Below, one piece after another: positions 22,401-33,525 of a stretch of DNA of 64,000 bases. Below the pieces are notes generated by a model. It saw only the letters and a program-made list of their open reading frames with translations. It was not told the DNA's origin and ran no database searches. Position numbers and translations under genes: made by a program. Location: positions 2,569,219 through 2,633,218 of the forward strand of contig NC_083656.1 of the NCBI RefSeq assembly GCF_963576545.1, written 5' to 3'. Position 1 is the first letter of the stretch. Every line of letters starts with the position of its first letter. Origin of the DNA: Limanda limanda. Taxonomy: Eukaryota; Chordata; Actinopteri; Pleuronectiformes; Pleuronectidae.

Positions 22401-25189
22401 GTATTGTGCTTGGTTTCTCATGTGGAAGCGGTGACCTGCTGCCGGCTCACTGCAGCATCTGTCCGAGTCGTTTCCCTGAGACTCACAACAGACTGAGAAA
22501 TGTCACCAGTTCACTCTCTGTTTCCTAACTGACCCCCGGTAAACCAGGTGATGTCCCGGTGCAGCTGTCCTGAAGTGTGCGCCGGTCCCTGTGGACACCA
22601 GGGGGCGGCGGCTAATACCAATAAGGCCGATGATTCATTTCCTCCTTTAAATAAAACATCCTTCAGCTCATCAATGATGCATCACCAGGAACAGTAAACA
22701 CTTCACGCTTGTCCGCTGAATTTCCTTCGGCTCTCGGGGTCGCGAGTCGTGTGCAGACTCGCACCGATGGATCCGGCAGCGTGCCGCGGCAGCAGGGTGT
22801 GGAGTCGCACCAGATAAACGCTGGAGTGCCCCAGATTCTAGAGAAGTGGTTCTGTGACCTTTGACCTGCTGCCCCGGCTGCTCAGATCCTCACACCTCGT
22901 TAAGACTGAGGAATCCTGCACGTGTTTCATCAAGAAATATTACCAATCTTATTGAAGCCTTGATATGGCATCAATAAGATTGGTTATATATGTCCAACCG
23001 CATGATGCTGTCCTTCAAGCTCATGGAAGTCATACAAGATATTAAATATGGATCTCACAGCACCACTTCTTAATTCACTGATGTTATGCAACAATATTTT
23101 TTGTATTTGAAGTAAATTATTTGTTCAATTTTCACATTACTCTCTGTAGGTGACAAAACTTTTGTCTTGCCGAAATCTGACCATTCTGTGTTCATTAAAT
23201 GATCAATCTGTCTTCAGTGAAATTTATTTTAGTATATTAAACATAATTTGGGAGGGTTTTAGCTTTCATATGAGCCATTTCTAAAACCAATGGATTAATT
23301 AAAAGTCAGGTTATAAGCTGTTGTTTCTACAGAATGGAAAAGTGACAAGACTTTTGTCAGGGACTGTAGATGCTCTGTGTGAATGTGTGAATGTAAAACT
23401 GTAAAGAGCTTTGAATCATCAAGACTAGAAAAGCTAAATAAATACAAAACCATTTACCAAAACCACATGTGAGCAGCTTTTTGTTATTGAGGCGAAGCTG
23501 CAACAAACACACGTGTTTTTAAAAACTTTTCTTCTGCAGCTTCATTTTCCATTAAATCCACTTTAGTTGTGCTGGTTTCTATTAAGTGCCTCAGCGGAGT
23601 CGGGAGGGAGGAGTTTGTTTTCTCGTGCGTGCGTCATGTTTCTGGATGATTATGTGAAATCAAGAAATAAGAAAATTAAAGCTGACAAGAATAGTTTAGT
23701 AAAAATGACGACATTTTCCTGTGAAAAGTACAAGAACAGATGTTAAATTAATAGTGAGAAACCAAGTAGATTTGCTCAGGTTCGGGACTTTACTTGAGTA
23801 TATTTACTCAGGTGCTACTTGATACTTCTTCTCCACTTTATTCCAAATGCAAATATTGTGTTTTTTACAATAAAATCAATAAATAAAGCACGTTTTGTTC
23901 CTTATTGATCCGTCGTGGGAATTCACCAACCACTCGGCCGCATCATTAAAGAAACTGTGATCCAATACTTTTCTACTTTCTCTCGAGTATTTCTACTCAG
24001 TGCTACTTATACTCCATTACATTCTAAATGAGCAACATTATGTTTTTCACAATATAATCAATAAATAAATCAATTTGAGGTCAGACGACTGTGGATCACG
24101 TGAGTTAGAGTCAGCAGCAACATTAGAGTTTAACCTTTGTACTGTTTGTACATTTTTAACTTCAATATCTTCTCAGTGCTTTCAAATGGAAATATTGTGT
24201 TTTTTTATAACATAATTCATAATTAAATGATGATAGTTATCAACCCCCCATTTAAATGAAATTAACCTTTCTCAGCTGCATCGTGTCAGTGCTTTTCTCA
24301 CTTGAGTGTTTCTGCACATCTTCCACCACAGCTGCACAGAAATACTCGTATTTGGGCAAAGTAATGAACCAAAGTACTCAGTTACTTTGTCTGCTATGTG
24401 ACCTGTGAGTTCCTGGGAGTGACCCCCCCCCCCCCCCCCCCCAGGGGCATTTAAATCACCACAGGAATAGAAGCAGGGTCGTTTCAGAAAAGGCTTCAGA
24501 GGATTCTTTACTATTCTCGGTGGCACAGATTTCCTCACACAATGGGGGGGGGCGGGGGGGGTAGATGAAGTAATCCTCCTCAGAAGCATCTGGAGCAAAC
24601 ATCTGCATGAGGAGAACAGAGTCGACCACTCGCCCGGAGCCTCATGGGCTCTGGGTTCTGCTCACAATTGATGATGTGTGAGTTTTACGCATCAGTGTGT
24701 TGTTCTGCTTCTATGTGTCCTGTGTGTGTCTGTCCCTGTGTGTGTCTGTCCCTGTGTGTGTCTGTCCCTGTGTGTGTCTGTCCCTGTGTGTGTCTGTCCC
24801 TGTGTGTGTGTGTCCCTGTGTGTGTCCCTGTGTGTGTCCCTGTGTGTGTCCGTCCCTGTGTGTGTCCCTGTGTGTGTCCCTGTGTTTGTCTGTCCCTGTG
24901 TGTGTGTGTGTCCCTGTGTGTGTCCCTGTGTGTGTCCCTGTGTGTGTCCGTCCAGCTCCAGCAGCCTGGATTGTTCCACCAGAACCTTCTCTGTGTTTCA
25001 TGGGTTCCTTTTAATAAACAGCTGTGAGAAAGGGGGGGGGAGGGAGCACCTAGAGAACCCAACATCAACATCTGGATGATGATGTCACAACCCTTCACAT
25101 CCATAGATTACACTCTTAATCAAACACGAGGTCAAAGGTCAAAGAGGCGCAGAACTTACCTGGAGCAGCAAGAAGCCTCTGCGACGCAT
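16292..25189 (-). CDS. crhr1: Corticotropin-releasing hormone receptor, 5' part (partial gene)
   Basis: Class B1 G-protein-coupled receptor for CRH/urocortin-type peptides, acting at the plasma membrane through Gs. Four minus-strand coding exons join in frame: 25189-25160, 19796-19688, 16849-16790 and 16417-16292, giving residues 1-108. Residues 1-31 form a signal peptide ([10 protein letters not shown], then a hydrophobic and alanine-rich run). The mature N-terminus carries C35, C72, C82 and C96, sequons NLT, NFS, NQT, NAT and NTT, and the family signature [14 protein letters not shown]...[15 protein letters not shown]. Introns are GT-AG with phases 0, 1, 1 and 1. The segments SLAS and SGLYC resemble CRHR1 more than CRHR2. 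Seven-helix and C-terminal exons are missing and must lie left of the window or in unrecognised sequence. CRHR2 or a fish-specific paralogue is less likely. Confidence 0.85.
16790..16849 (-). CDS. crhr1: crhr1 coding exon 3 (60 nt, possible cassette)
   Basis: Acceptor TTTCAG, donor GTGAGT, phase 1 at both ends, so it can be included or skipped without a frameshift. It encodes about 20 residues with two N-glycosylation sequons (NQT, NAT) and no cysteine, lengthening the loop between the first two ectodomain cysteines. Confidence 0.8.
16850..17724. other. crhr1 intron 2, 3' part
   Basis: Intronic sequence with a poly-T run near 17155-17169 and no other recognised feature before the hAT element. 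Confidence 0.6.
17725..18403 (-). mobile_element. hAT-family element with transposase C-terminal remnant
   Basis: Starts TAGGGACAGGAATCG and ends with sequence whose reverse complement starts TAGGGATGGG, flanked by imperfect 8-bp repeats GTGTAAAC and GTGACAAC. On the minus strand near 18187-18260 a decayed frame reads [17 protein letters not shown] just before a stop, matching the C-terminal end of hAT transposases. The same family sits in inverted orientation at 60220-61069. It lies in crhr1 intron 2. Confidence 0.8.
18412..19687. other. crhr1 intron 2, 5' part
   Basis: Intronic AT-rich sequence. A fragment near 18438-18466 (TTTGGGAGCTCTC, TTTACAGTCTGAGG) matches the end of the dispersed repeat at 40.85-40.98 kb. 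A short GT tract lies near 19433-19462. Confidence 0.55.
19688..19796 (-). CDS. crhr1: crhr1 coding exon 2
   Basis: 109 nt, acceptor GTTCGCAG, donor GTGAGT. It encodes residues 11-46: the rest of the signal peptide, including an alanine/threonine run from a GCC repeat, then [15 protein letters not shown] with the first ectodomain cysteine and two sequons. It joins exon 3 in phase 1 to read SLASPAASW. Confidence 0.88.
20570..20828 (-). mobile_element. Retroposed insert with poly(A) tail and 17-bp target duplication
   Basis: A 259-bp insert interrupts the BED-finger repeat and is flanked by the perfect 17-bp repeat CATATACAGACATAAAT (20553-20569 and 20829-20845). It begins with a T run on the + strand. 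In reverse complement this is a poly(A) tail preceded by AATAAA about 20 nt upstream. These are hallmarks of LINE-driven target-primed insertion. The parent sequence was not recognised. Confidence 0.8.
20865..21034 (-). pseudogene. BED-type zinc-finger transposase fragment
   Basis: Starting [12 protein letters not shown], the frame contains a Cys-x2-Cys pair (ICKYCAKTY) and a His-x4-Cys pair (KHIVKCPKF), the order of a BED DNA-binding finger as found at the N-terminus of hAT transposases. It runs out in AT-rich sequence with no catalytic domain, so it is a relic. A sister copy lies at 56.8-57.0 kb. Confidence 0.7.
21130..21290 (-). repeat. Dispersed fish repeat fragment
   Basis: On the minus strand it includes GCCGCCTCTCGCCCAAAGTC, and on the + strand CAATTTAAAGTCGACCGTGC and TGTCCTTGGACTGAGGAAGG, degenerate versions of a repeat common in teleost non-coding DNA. 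A further fragment is at 21895-22010. Confidence 0.5.
21895..22010 (+). repeat. Dispersed fish repeat fragment, second copy
   Basis: Contains CATCCATTATCCATTCCTCT and GACACTGGGTGGGAGGCGGC, which align with the opposite-strand segment near 21130-21290. It is preceded by a CATAA pentamer run at 21868-21890. Confidence 0.5.
22011..22940. other. crhr1 intron 1, no gene recognised
   Basis: Holds a C run at about 22119-22139 and otherwise unremarkable sequence. Unspliced open frames are short. Confidence 0.5.
22945..23370 (-). mobile_element. Tc1/mariner-like transposon remnant
   Basis: The right end reads GTGACAAGACTTTTGTCAGG then GACTGTA, whose reverse complement (TACAGTCCCTGACAAAAGTC) looks like a Tc1-type terminal repeat. 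A related internal block TGACAAAACTTTTGTCTTGCC lies near 23150. No transposase frame and no clear left terminus, so a truncated copy. Confidence 0.5.
23371..24718. other. crhr1 intron 1; degenerate repeat, C run
   Basis: Several diverged copies of a unit like TTTCTACTCAGTGCTACTT followed by ATATTGTGTTTTT occur between 23790 and 24230, an old dispersed or tandem repeat. C runs lie at 24423-24442 and G runs near 24543-24561. Confidence 0.5.
24719..24952. repeat. Minisatellite TGTGTGTGTCTGTCCC
   Basis: About 16-bp and 12-bp alternating units (TGTGTGTGTCTGTCCC and TGTGTGTGTCCC), some 17 copies, lying in crhr1 intron 1 about 200 bp from exon 1. Confidence 0.9.
25160..25189 (-). CDS. crhr1: crhr1 coding exon 1 (start codon)
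   Basis: ATG at 25189-25187 begins [10 protein letters not shown], followed by a strong donor GTAAGT in phase 0. It continues precisely into exon 2 ([10 protein letters not shown]) to complete a signal peptide with basic n-region and hydrophobic core. Upstream on the same strand ATG ATG TGA (25217-25209) would form a minimal upstream ORF if it is within the transcript. The exon is very short, so confidence rests on phase, donor and signal-peptide fit. Confidence 0.7.
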
Positions 25190-25233
25190 TTCCAGACCTT
25201 TGAGTTCCTCACATCATCGGGGGGGGGGTGGTG

Positions 25234-25235
<2 letters not shown>

Positions 25236-25290
<55 letters not shown>
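25236..25290. repeat. (GT)n microsatellite
   Basis: About 27 GT dinucleotides flanked by G runs, about 50 bp upstream of the crhr1 start codon on the minus strand, so probably in or near its 5' UTR or promoter. Confidence 0.95.
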
Positions 25291-25293
<3 letters not shown>

Positions 25294-25419
25294 GGGGGGT
25301 GTCTCTGTGAAGAGTTGCCGGGATGTTGTGCGTCCTCCTCCGGGGAAGTCACATCACCCGGAGCCGAGGTGTGATGCTCTCCGGATGAAACCAGAGGTGC
25401 TGGTCCGTCCCCAGCGGAG

Positions 25420-25700
25420 ATGAGGTGTCCTCTCCGGTCCTCTCAGTGTCCTCTCCGGTCCTGACCGTGTCTCCGGTCCTCTTCTTGTCCTCTCCGGGTC
25501 CTCCCCGGTGTCCCCCGGTCCTCTGCGGTCCTCTCAGTGTCCTCTCCGGTCCTCTCTGTGTCCTCTCCGGTCCTCTCAGTGTCCTCTCCGGTCCTCCCCG
25601 GTCCTCTCTGTGTCCTCTCCGGTCCTCTCCGGTCCTCCCCGGTCCTCTCTGTGTCCTCTCCGGTCCTCTCCGGTCCTCCCGGGTCCTCTCCGGTGTCCTC
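25420..25700. repeat. Minisatellite GTGTCCTCTCCGGTCCTCT
   Basis: About 12 copies of a roughly 21-bp unit containing CCTCTCCGGTCCTCTC, with shorter CCCCGGTCCTC inserts. It is CpG-bearing and lies upstream of crhr1. Confidence 0.9.
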
Positions 25701-25765
25701 ACTGGAGACCGCGCCTCGGAGAAACGCGCACCATCTCACTCACTGCGCACAGAAGCTCCGCACTT

Positions 25766-25852
<87 letters not shown>
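25766..25852. repeat. (CTGCTC)n hexamer array
   Basis: About 14 perfect copies of CTGCTC, giving Glu-Gln or Leu-leucine runs in translated frames with no gene support. The surrounding 25.7-26.25 kb is GC-rich and CpG-containing, possibly the crhr1 promoter region. Confidence 0.9.
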
Positions 25853-26382
25853 AGCGTCCTCCTCCTGCAGCTCCTCATCCGGCGTCTGACCCGCGCTGAG
25901 CCTCCTCCGTGGATCCGTCTCCTCCTCCTGAACGCACCGCCCACGTTGCGCGTCTTGGGTTGTGTGTGTGTGTGTGTGTTGGGGGGGTGCTCCCGATCAG
26001 CTGATGTGGGGGGGGGGCTCCACTCCTCCGTGGGGTTAATGATGCACCGGCTCGGTTCCGCGATCCCCAAAGTTGACCGGTGAAGTGATTTAGGAGCGAG
26101 TACGTGCACGCGCCTAGGCTCGTCCCCGCGGTCCCTCTTCGCAGCAGCTCGGGGACAGATGGTCCACCCCCCCCCCGCTGAGTCAGTCCCGAGGTGTCCC
26201 CGGGGGGGGGGGGGCGAGCTGCAACAACATCCACCGACACGAACTGAGCTCACATCACAGACAAGTGATCAATTAGAGAATCTGCTCTGATTAAAGATTA
26301 ACATGTAAATCATCTGATTAATAATTCATGAGATAAAAGCTCTTTACTGGGGGGGGGCTGCTAATGGTGTTTGTCTATAGAA

Positions 26383-29300
26383 TGATCATTAAATCAGGGA
26401 CTGTAGCTAATGTAAAGACCATCAGTGACTGTATATAAAGATAATCAGTGACTGTATATGAAGATGATCACTGACTGTATATGAAGATGATCACTGACTG
26501 TATATAAAGATGATCAGTGACTGTATATAAAGATGATCAGTAACTGTATATAAAGAGGATTAGTGACTGTATATAAAGATGATCAGTGACTGTATATGAA
26601 GATGATCAGTGACTGTATATAAAGATGATCAGTGACTGTATATAAAGATGATCAGTGACTGTATATAAAGATGATCAGCGACTGTATATAAAGATGATCA
26701 GCGACTGTATATGAAGATGACCAGTGACTGTATATAAAGATGATCATTGACTGTATATAAAGAGGATCAGTGACTGTATATAAAGATGATCAGTGACTGT
26801 ATATAAAGATGATCAGCGACTGTATATAAAGATGATCGCTGACTGTATATAAAGATGATCAGTGACTGTATATAAAGATGATCAGTGACTGTATATAAAG
26901 ATAATCAGTGACTGTATATAAAGATAATCAGTGACTGTATATAAAGAGGATCACTGACTGTATATAAAGAGGATCACTGACTGTATATAAAGATGATCAG
27001 TGACTGTATATAAAGATGGTCACCGACTGTATATAAAGATGATCAGTGACTGTATATAAAGATGATCAGTGACTGTATATAAAGATGATCAGTGACTGTA
27101 TATAAAGATGATCAGTAACTGTATATAAAGATGATTCGTTACTGTATATAGAGATGATCACTGACTGTATATAAAGATGATCACTGACTGTATATAAAGA
27201 TGATCACTGACTGTATATAAAGATGATCAGTGACTGTATATAAAGATGATCAGTAACTGTATATAAAGATGATCAGTAACTGTATATAAAGATGATCAGT
27301 CACTGTATATAAAGATGATCACTGACTGTATATAAAGATGATCAGTGACTGTATATAAAGATGATCATTGACTGTATATAAAGATGATCAGTGACTGTAT
27401 ATAAAGATGGTAAGTGACTGTATATAAAGATGATCAGTGACTGTATATAAAGATGATCACTGACTGTATGTAAAGATGATCAGCGACTGTATATAAAGAT
27501 GATCAGTGACTGTAAGATGATCAGTAACTGTATATAAAGATGATCACTGACTGTATATAAAGATGATCAGTTACTGTATATAAAGATGATCAGTGACTGT
27601 ATATAAAGATGACCACTGACTGTATATAAAGATGATCAGTGACTGTAAGATGATCAGTAACTGTATATAAAGATGATCACTGACTGTATATAAAGATGAT
27701 CAGTTGCTGTATATAAAGATGATCAGTGACTGTATATAAAGATGACCACTGACTGTATATAAAGATTATCAGTGACTGTATATAAAGATGATCAGCGACT
27801 GTATATAAAGATGATCACTGACTGTATATAAAGATGATCACTGACTGTATATAAAGATGATCAGCGACTGTATATAAAAATGATCAGTGACTGTAAGATG
27901 ATCAGTAACTGTATATAAAGATGATCACTGACTGTATATAAAGATGATCACTGACTGTATATACAGATGATCAGTGACTGTATATAAAGATGATCAGTGA
28001 CTGTAAGATGATCAGTAACTGTATATAAAGATAATCAGTGACTGTATATAAAGAGGATCACTGACTGTATATAAAGAGGATCACTGACTGTATATAAAGA
28101 TGATCAGTGACTGTATATAAAGATGATCACCGACTGTATATAAAGATGATCAGTGACTGTATATAAAGATGATCAGTGACTGTATATAAAGATGATCAGC
28201 GACTGTATATAAAGATGATCGCTGACTGTATATAAAGATGATCAGTGACTGTATATAAAGATGATCAGTGACTGTATATAAAGATAATCAGTGACTGTAT
28301 ATAAAGATAATCAGTGACTGTATATAAAGAGGATCACTGACTGTATATAAAGAGGATCACTGACTGTATATAAAGATGATCAGTGACTGTATATAAAGAT
28401 GATCACCGACTGTATATAAAGATGATCAGTGACTGTATATAAAGATGATCAGTGACTGTATATAAAGATGATCAGTGACTGTATATAAAGATGATCAGTA
28501 ACTGTATATAAAGATGATTCGTTACTGTATATAGAGATGATCACTGACTGTATATAAAGATGATCACTGACTGTATATAAAGATGATCACTGACTGTATA
28601 TAAAGATGATCAGTGACTGTATATAAAGATGATCAGTAACTGTATATAAAGATGATCAGTAACTGTATATAAAGATGATCAGTCACTGTATATAAAGATG
28701 ATCACTGACTGTATATAAAGATGATCAGTGACTGTATATAAAGATGATCATTGACTGTATATAAAGATGATCAGTGACTGTATATAAAGATGATCAGCGA
28801 CTGTATATAAAGATGATCAGTGACTGTATATAAAGATGGTAAGTGACTGTATATAAAGATGATCAGCGACTGTATATAAAGATGATCAGTGACTGTATAT
28901 AAAGATGACCACTGACTGTATATAAAGATGATCAGTGACTGTAAGATGATCAGTAACTGTATATAAAGATGATCACTGACTGTATATAAAGATGATCAGT
29001 TGCTGTATATAAAGATGATCAGTGACTGTATATAAAGATGACCACTGACTGTATATAAAGATTATCAGTGACTGTATATAAAGATGATCAGCGACTGTAT
29101 ATAAAGATGATCACTGACTGTATATAAAGATGATCACTGACTGTATATAAAGATGATCAGCGACTGTATATAAAAATGATCAGTGACTGTAAGATGATCA
29201 GTAACTGTATATAAAGATGATCACTGACTGTATATAAAGATGATCACTGACTGTATATACAGATGATCAGTGACTGTATATAAAGATGATCAGTGACTGT

Positions 29301-30040
29301 AAGATGATCAGTAACTGTATATAAAGATGATCACTGACTGTATATAAAGATGATCAGTTACTGTATATAAAGAGGATCAGTGAATGTATATAAAGAGGAT
29401 CAGTGACTGTATATAAAGATGACCACTGACTGTATATAAAGATGATCAGCGACTATATAAAGATGATCAGTGACTGTATATAAAGATGATCAGTGACTGT
29501 ATATAAAGATGATCAGTGACTGTATATAAAGATGATCAGTGACTGTATATAAAGATGATCACTGACTGTATATAAAGATGATCACTGACTGTATATAAAG
29601 ATGATCAGTGACTGTATATAAAGATGATCAGCGACTGTATATAAAGATGATCACTGACTGTATATAAAGATCATCAGTGACTGTATATAAAGATGATCAG
29701 CGACTGTATATAAAGATGATCACTGACTGTATATAAAGATCATCAGTGACTGTATATAAAGATCATCAGTGACTGTATATAAAGATGATCACTGACTGTA
29801 TATAAAGATGATCAGTGACTGTATATAAAGATGATCAGTGACTGTATATAAAGATGATCACTGACTGTATATAAAAATGATCAGTGACTGTATATAAAGA
29901 TGACCAGTGACTGTATATAAAGATGATCACTGACTGTATATAAAGATGATCAGTGACTGTATATAAAGATGATCAGTGACTGTATATAAAGATCATCAGT
30001 GACTGTATATAAACAGGATCAGTGACTGTATATAAAGAGG
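26383..30040. repeat. Large 23-bp minisatellite with TATATAAA core
   Basis: About 3.65 kb, roughly 158 copies of a 23-bp unit containing GACTGTATATAAAGATGATC plus AGT, AGC or ACT. There is a second-order structure: the diagnostic variant ATGATTCGTT at 27131 recurs at 28514 with near-identical neighbours, implying duplication of about 60 units (1.38 kb). Shortened units (GTGACTGTAAGATGATCAG) recur near 27510, 27645, 27890, 28005, 28940, 29190 and 29300. Each unit carries a TATATAAA box and often the palindrome TGATCA. No coding capacity. Confidence 0.95.
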
Positions 30041-31387
30041 AGGAGGAGTTGGAGGAGACCAACAACGGAGCTAAAAGGGTCTAAAGTTAATATTGAGCTA
30101 ATTTCTTCAAATTAAAGATGTCGCTATATAAATACAATGCGTCGTATAAGCATCAGATTCAATTGATCGCTATGTTGACGTAAGAGTTTACGACTCGTTT
30201 CTACCGCCCCCCCCCCCACAGGCCAAACGATCAGATCAATTATTGATCGTCTGACCTGATAAATGCTTCACGAAGTTCACCAGCAAAAACCGTAACTGTG
30301 TTTTCAATAATTCAGTGTTTGCAGAGTCGCCTGCAGAAGCTGAAACCGATGTTAATGAGAGCCTCGAGATTTTGAGCCATAAAGTCGTAGATGGTAAAGC
30401 TCCCGATCTTTGAGACGATAGAACACTGGAGACGTGAGGAGAGCCGGGCTAACGTGTCTGTTTTTATTCATAATGTATAAACATTCCAGCGTCTTCATTC
30501 TCCAGATGAACATTCCTCTTTCCGCTCGTCCTCATGTTCACATTTCTTCCTCAAGGTCAAATACTTTGGGTCATTTATTCTTCCAGCTTCTCGGATTCTC
30601 TCCATTTTTATCTCTGCCATGCGAATATCCTGAATCTCTTATTGTTGGTCGCACAAAACCAGATATTTGAAGAATTGTCCATTTTTCACATCAATAATTG
30701 GCAGAAACATTCACAGATGAATCAACGATGAGAATAAACTCGGGTTCATGTCCGAGTTCAGTCTTTGCACAATCTCCTGTGTGTAGCTGCACAATCTCCT
30801 GTGTGTAACTGCATCTGATATAATGCTCACATGCAGGATATGGGGGGGGGGGAGGGTGGGGGGGGGTGACACAGCTGCTAATATCCATACACCACCGAGG
30901 CTTTGAGTGCACAAAACGCTTTATGCACAGTGCGCTAAAGCTTCCTTTAGAGCGAAGAGTGACGTGCAAAGAGGCATTATTCAGAAGATGCTTTAATCCA
31001 AGGTGACAGAGCCCCCCCCCCCCCCCCCCGCCCCCCCTCCCCTGGGTGGTTCATCTCGGGAAGTGTCAGCGCTGGCAGCGAAGGAGACCACAGCCGACCG
31101 GCTAATGGGGCTTGGATCTGTTATCAGTGTGAGCCGGCCCCCCTGGTCGGACGCCCGGTGGCCCACCTGTCGGGGGGGGGGGGGGGGAGACTAGCGCTCA
31201 GGTGTGGAAACGCATCTCGTTAATCAGCCCGGCGGTCAGGCAGGTGTCAGGCCGGCGCCGGTGGAAGAAGCTTTCGTTCTGGTCCTGATGTCGACGCCCA
31301 CAGAGGCCACTCGGGTTTATTTATTACCAAGGTTGTGTTTCTAATCCTCTGTTTCCTGAATGAGTTTACCATCAAGACGACTGTGCT
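30041..31387. other. Intergenic, no gene recognised
   Basis: Contains runs of G near 30840-30866 and of C near 31013-31035 and a G run at 31171-31188. No supported exon was found. The open frame at 30434-30670 has no recognisable family. Confidence 0.5.
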
Positions 31388-31485
31388 CCTCCTCCTCCTC
31401 CTCCTCCTCCTCCTCCTCCTCCTCCTCCTCCTCCTCCTCCTCCTACTCCTCGTCCTCCTCCTCCTCCTCCTCCTCCTCCTCCTTC
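31388..31485. repeat. (CTC)n trinucleotide array
   Basis: About 32 CTC units with two interruptions (TACTCCTCGTCC near 31443). It is homopyrimidine over nearly 100 bp. Confidence 0.95.
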
Positions 31486-31683
31486 CTGTCTAATCTGAAA
31501 CATAATTTATCTTCAATCTGCTAAGGGTCGCTGCAGATGCTGGACGATGACAGGCGTTTGCTGCATGTCGGGGGTGCAGTTCATTTATGTAATGAACGTG
31601 CACTTGCTCCGGTGAAGGTCCAGATCAACGTGCTCTTCACAGGAGAGCATCTGGTGATGAAAATGTGAAAGTGCAGAACTCAC

Positions 31684-31782
31684 CCGTGATGATGACCTCA
31701 CCTGTGATGACCTCACTGTGATGACCTCACCTGTGATGACCTCACCTGTGATGACCTCACCTGTGATGACCTCACCCGCGAT
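31684..31782. repeat. 15-bp minisatellite, left part
   Basis: Units of CCTGTGATGACCTCA, interrupted at 31783 by a foldback transposon and continuing at 32217. The two parts were one array before the insertion. Confidence 0.9.
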
Positions 31783-32216
31783 CATAGACATATATAAAGT
31801 CTAGATGTCTCGTCTGCGTTGCCGGCCAACGGAGCCGGACGTCACGACATGGCGGCCATCTTGCTAGGGGGCAGCTCGCTCACCCATAACATTGTGTTGG
31901 TAAATAACTATAACTTACTCAATTTTCAACCGATTTTGAAACGGTCTGGTTTGTTATGAACGTGTAGTTATGACACTGCATAAACTATTATTTTTTTAGA
32001 AAATAACATAATTATTCATAAGTATGCAGTGTCATATCTACATCTCTGACGTTTATAACAAACCAGACCGTTTCAAAATCGGTTGTAAATTGAGCAAGTT
32101 TTGGTTATTTACCAACACAATGTTATGGATGAGCGAGCAACCTCTGGCAAGATGGCCGCCATGTGGTGACGTCCGGCTCCGTTGAATGAGACATCTAGTC
32201 TTTATATATATCTATG
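31783..32216. mobile_element. Foldback DNA transposon (434 bp) with ~190-bp arms
   Basis: The whole element is a long inverted repeat: the left arm begins CATAGACATATATAAAGTCT and the right arm, in reverse complement, begins CATAGATATATATAAAGACT. Matching blocks (GGAGCCGGACGTCAC, ATGGCGGCCATCTTG, CCGATTTTGAAACGGTCTGG) run through both arms around a short AT-rich centre near 31990-32020. It is flanked by the perfect 8-bp repeat CCCGCGAT (31775-31782 and 32217-32224), fitting hAT or Mutator-type insertion. No coding capacity. Confidence 0.85.
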
Positions 32217-32438
32217 CCCGCGATGACCTCACCTGTGATGACCTCACCCGCGATGACCTCACCCGTGATGACCTCACCTGTGATGACCTCACCTGTGATG
32301 ACCTCACCCGTGATGACCTCACCTGTGATGACCAGGGCCTCGATGACCTCACCTGTGATGACCTCACCTGTGATGACCTCACCTGTGATGACCTCACCTG
32401 TGATGACCTCGCCCACGATGACCTCACCTGTGATGACT
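32217..32438. repeat. 15-bp minisatellite, right part
   Basis: About 14 copies of CCTGTGATGACCTCA with variants CCCGTG, CCCGCG and a degenerate CAGGGCCTCGATGACC. Continuation of the array at 31684-31782. Confidence 0.9.
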
Positions 32439-33425
32439 GTTTGCTGGAATGAAACTTGAGTGAAAAGTGTCTCAATGAAACTGTTTTGCGTTCAAAGACA
32501 AAGATATTTACAGTTGTTTATTTATCAAAAAAGACATGAAATTGGTTCCAGTTGTGAAGAATAAAAACATTGTATCGGCTATATTTAGGTTTTTAAAGTT
32601 GATCAAACTAAACAAACAATTTCAAGATGTTACATTTCAAAGAAAAATAATAATATGATATTCTTCTTCTCTTTATTTAACGTTGCTCTCAAAAACCTGA
32701 GATCTGAACCCCCCCAACAAACGTGAATGAATAAAAACCTGCAATACCCAAACTCTGCTGGAAGCTGATTAATAACTGATTAATAACTGATTAATAACTG
32801 ATTAATAACCATGTGACTGAAGCTCGGATGAAACAGCTGATGAGTAACGTTGATCCTCAGAAACAGGTTCTATGATCAGCAGCTTTAAGAGGTTTGTTGA
32901 AGAACTCTGTGATGTGTCACGATGAAGGGCCCCTCAGGCCTGTTTGCCCCGGGCCCCAAAGTCCTCTGATGAGCTCCTGTTCCTGTAGCAGAGAGATTAA
33001 TTGCAGTTTTCAAGCTTTTGAGTCAACATTTGCTCAAATAATAAGATGCAGTTGAAGCCCCGAGCGACTTTGTGTTGAGACGATTCAACCACGTGATGAG
33101 GATGAAAACTTCAAAAGCAAAGGAGGGAGGTTCTTCCTGTTTGACGAGCAGCGGAGGGCGACAGCGGGATGTGAGGTCACACTGTTCAGTCCACCGGGGG
33201 TTCCTGAGGTCGACTTCATTAAAGTTACACTTTGAATCCAAAAGTTGTCGGGTTGTTTGGGATTTTTTTGTCAGTTCAGCTTTAAATGCTCCAGCTGTCA
33301 CTCAGGGAAAGTTGCATTATCATAAATCCACTCGTCCAATCACTGAGGGAAACTTCAAACACTTTTTCAAAAAGGGAAAAACTTGTCAGTCGGCGACGGT
33401 GACCTAGAAACAGGCTCCGGCTTCA
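32439..33425. other. Intergenic, no gene recognised
   Basis: Includes four tandem copies of ACTGATTAATAA near 32765-32806. The frame at 33072-33407 has no recognised family. Confidence 0.5.
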
Positions 33426-33429
33426 TATT

Positions 33430-33525
33430 TAAGCAGAGTGTGTCTGTGAGTGTGTGTGTGATTGTGTGTGTGATTGTGTGCGTGTGTCTGTGTGTGTGTG
33501 TGTCTCTGTGTGTGTGTGTGTGTGT

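Noticed and set aside
25708..25742. Alternative crhr1 exon 1 (MVRVSPRRGL, minus strand)
   Set aside because: Its donor would be in phase 2, which does not join exon 2 in frame.
26383..30040. CRISPR-like regular array
   Set aside because: Units are contiguous with no unique spacers and the sequence is a vertebrate genome; it is a minisatellite.
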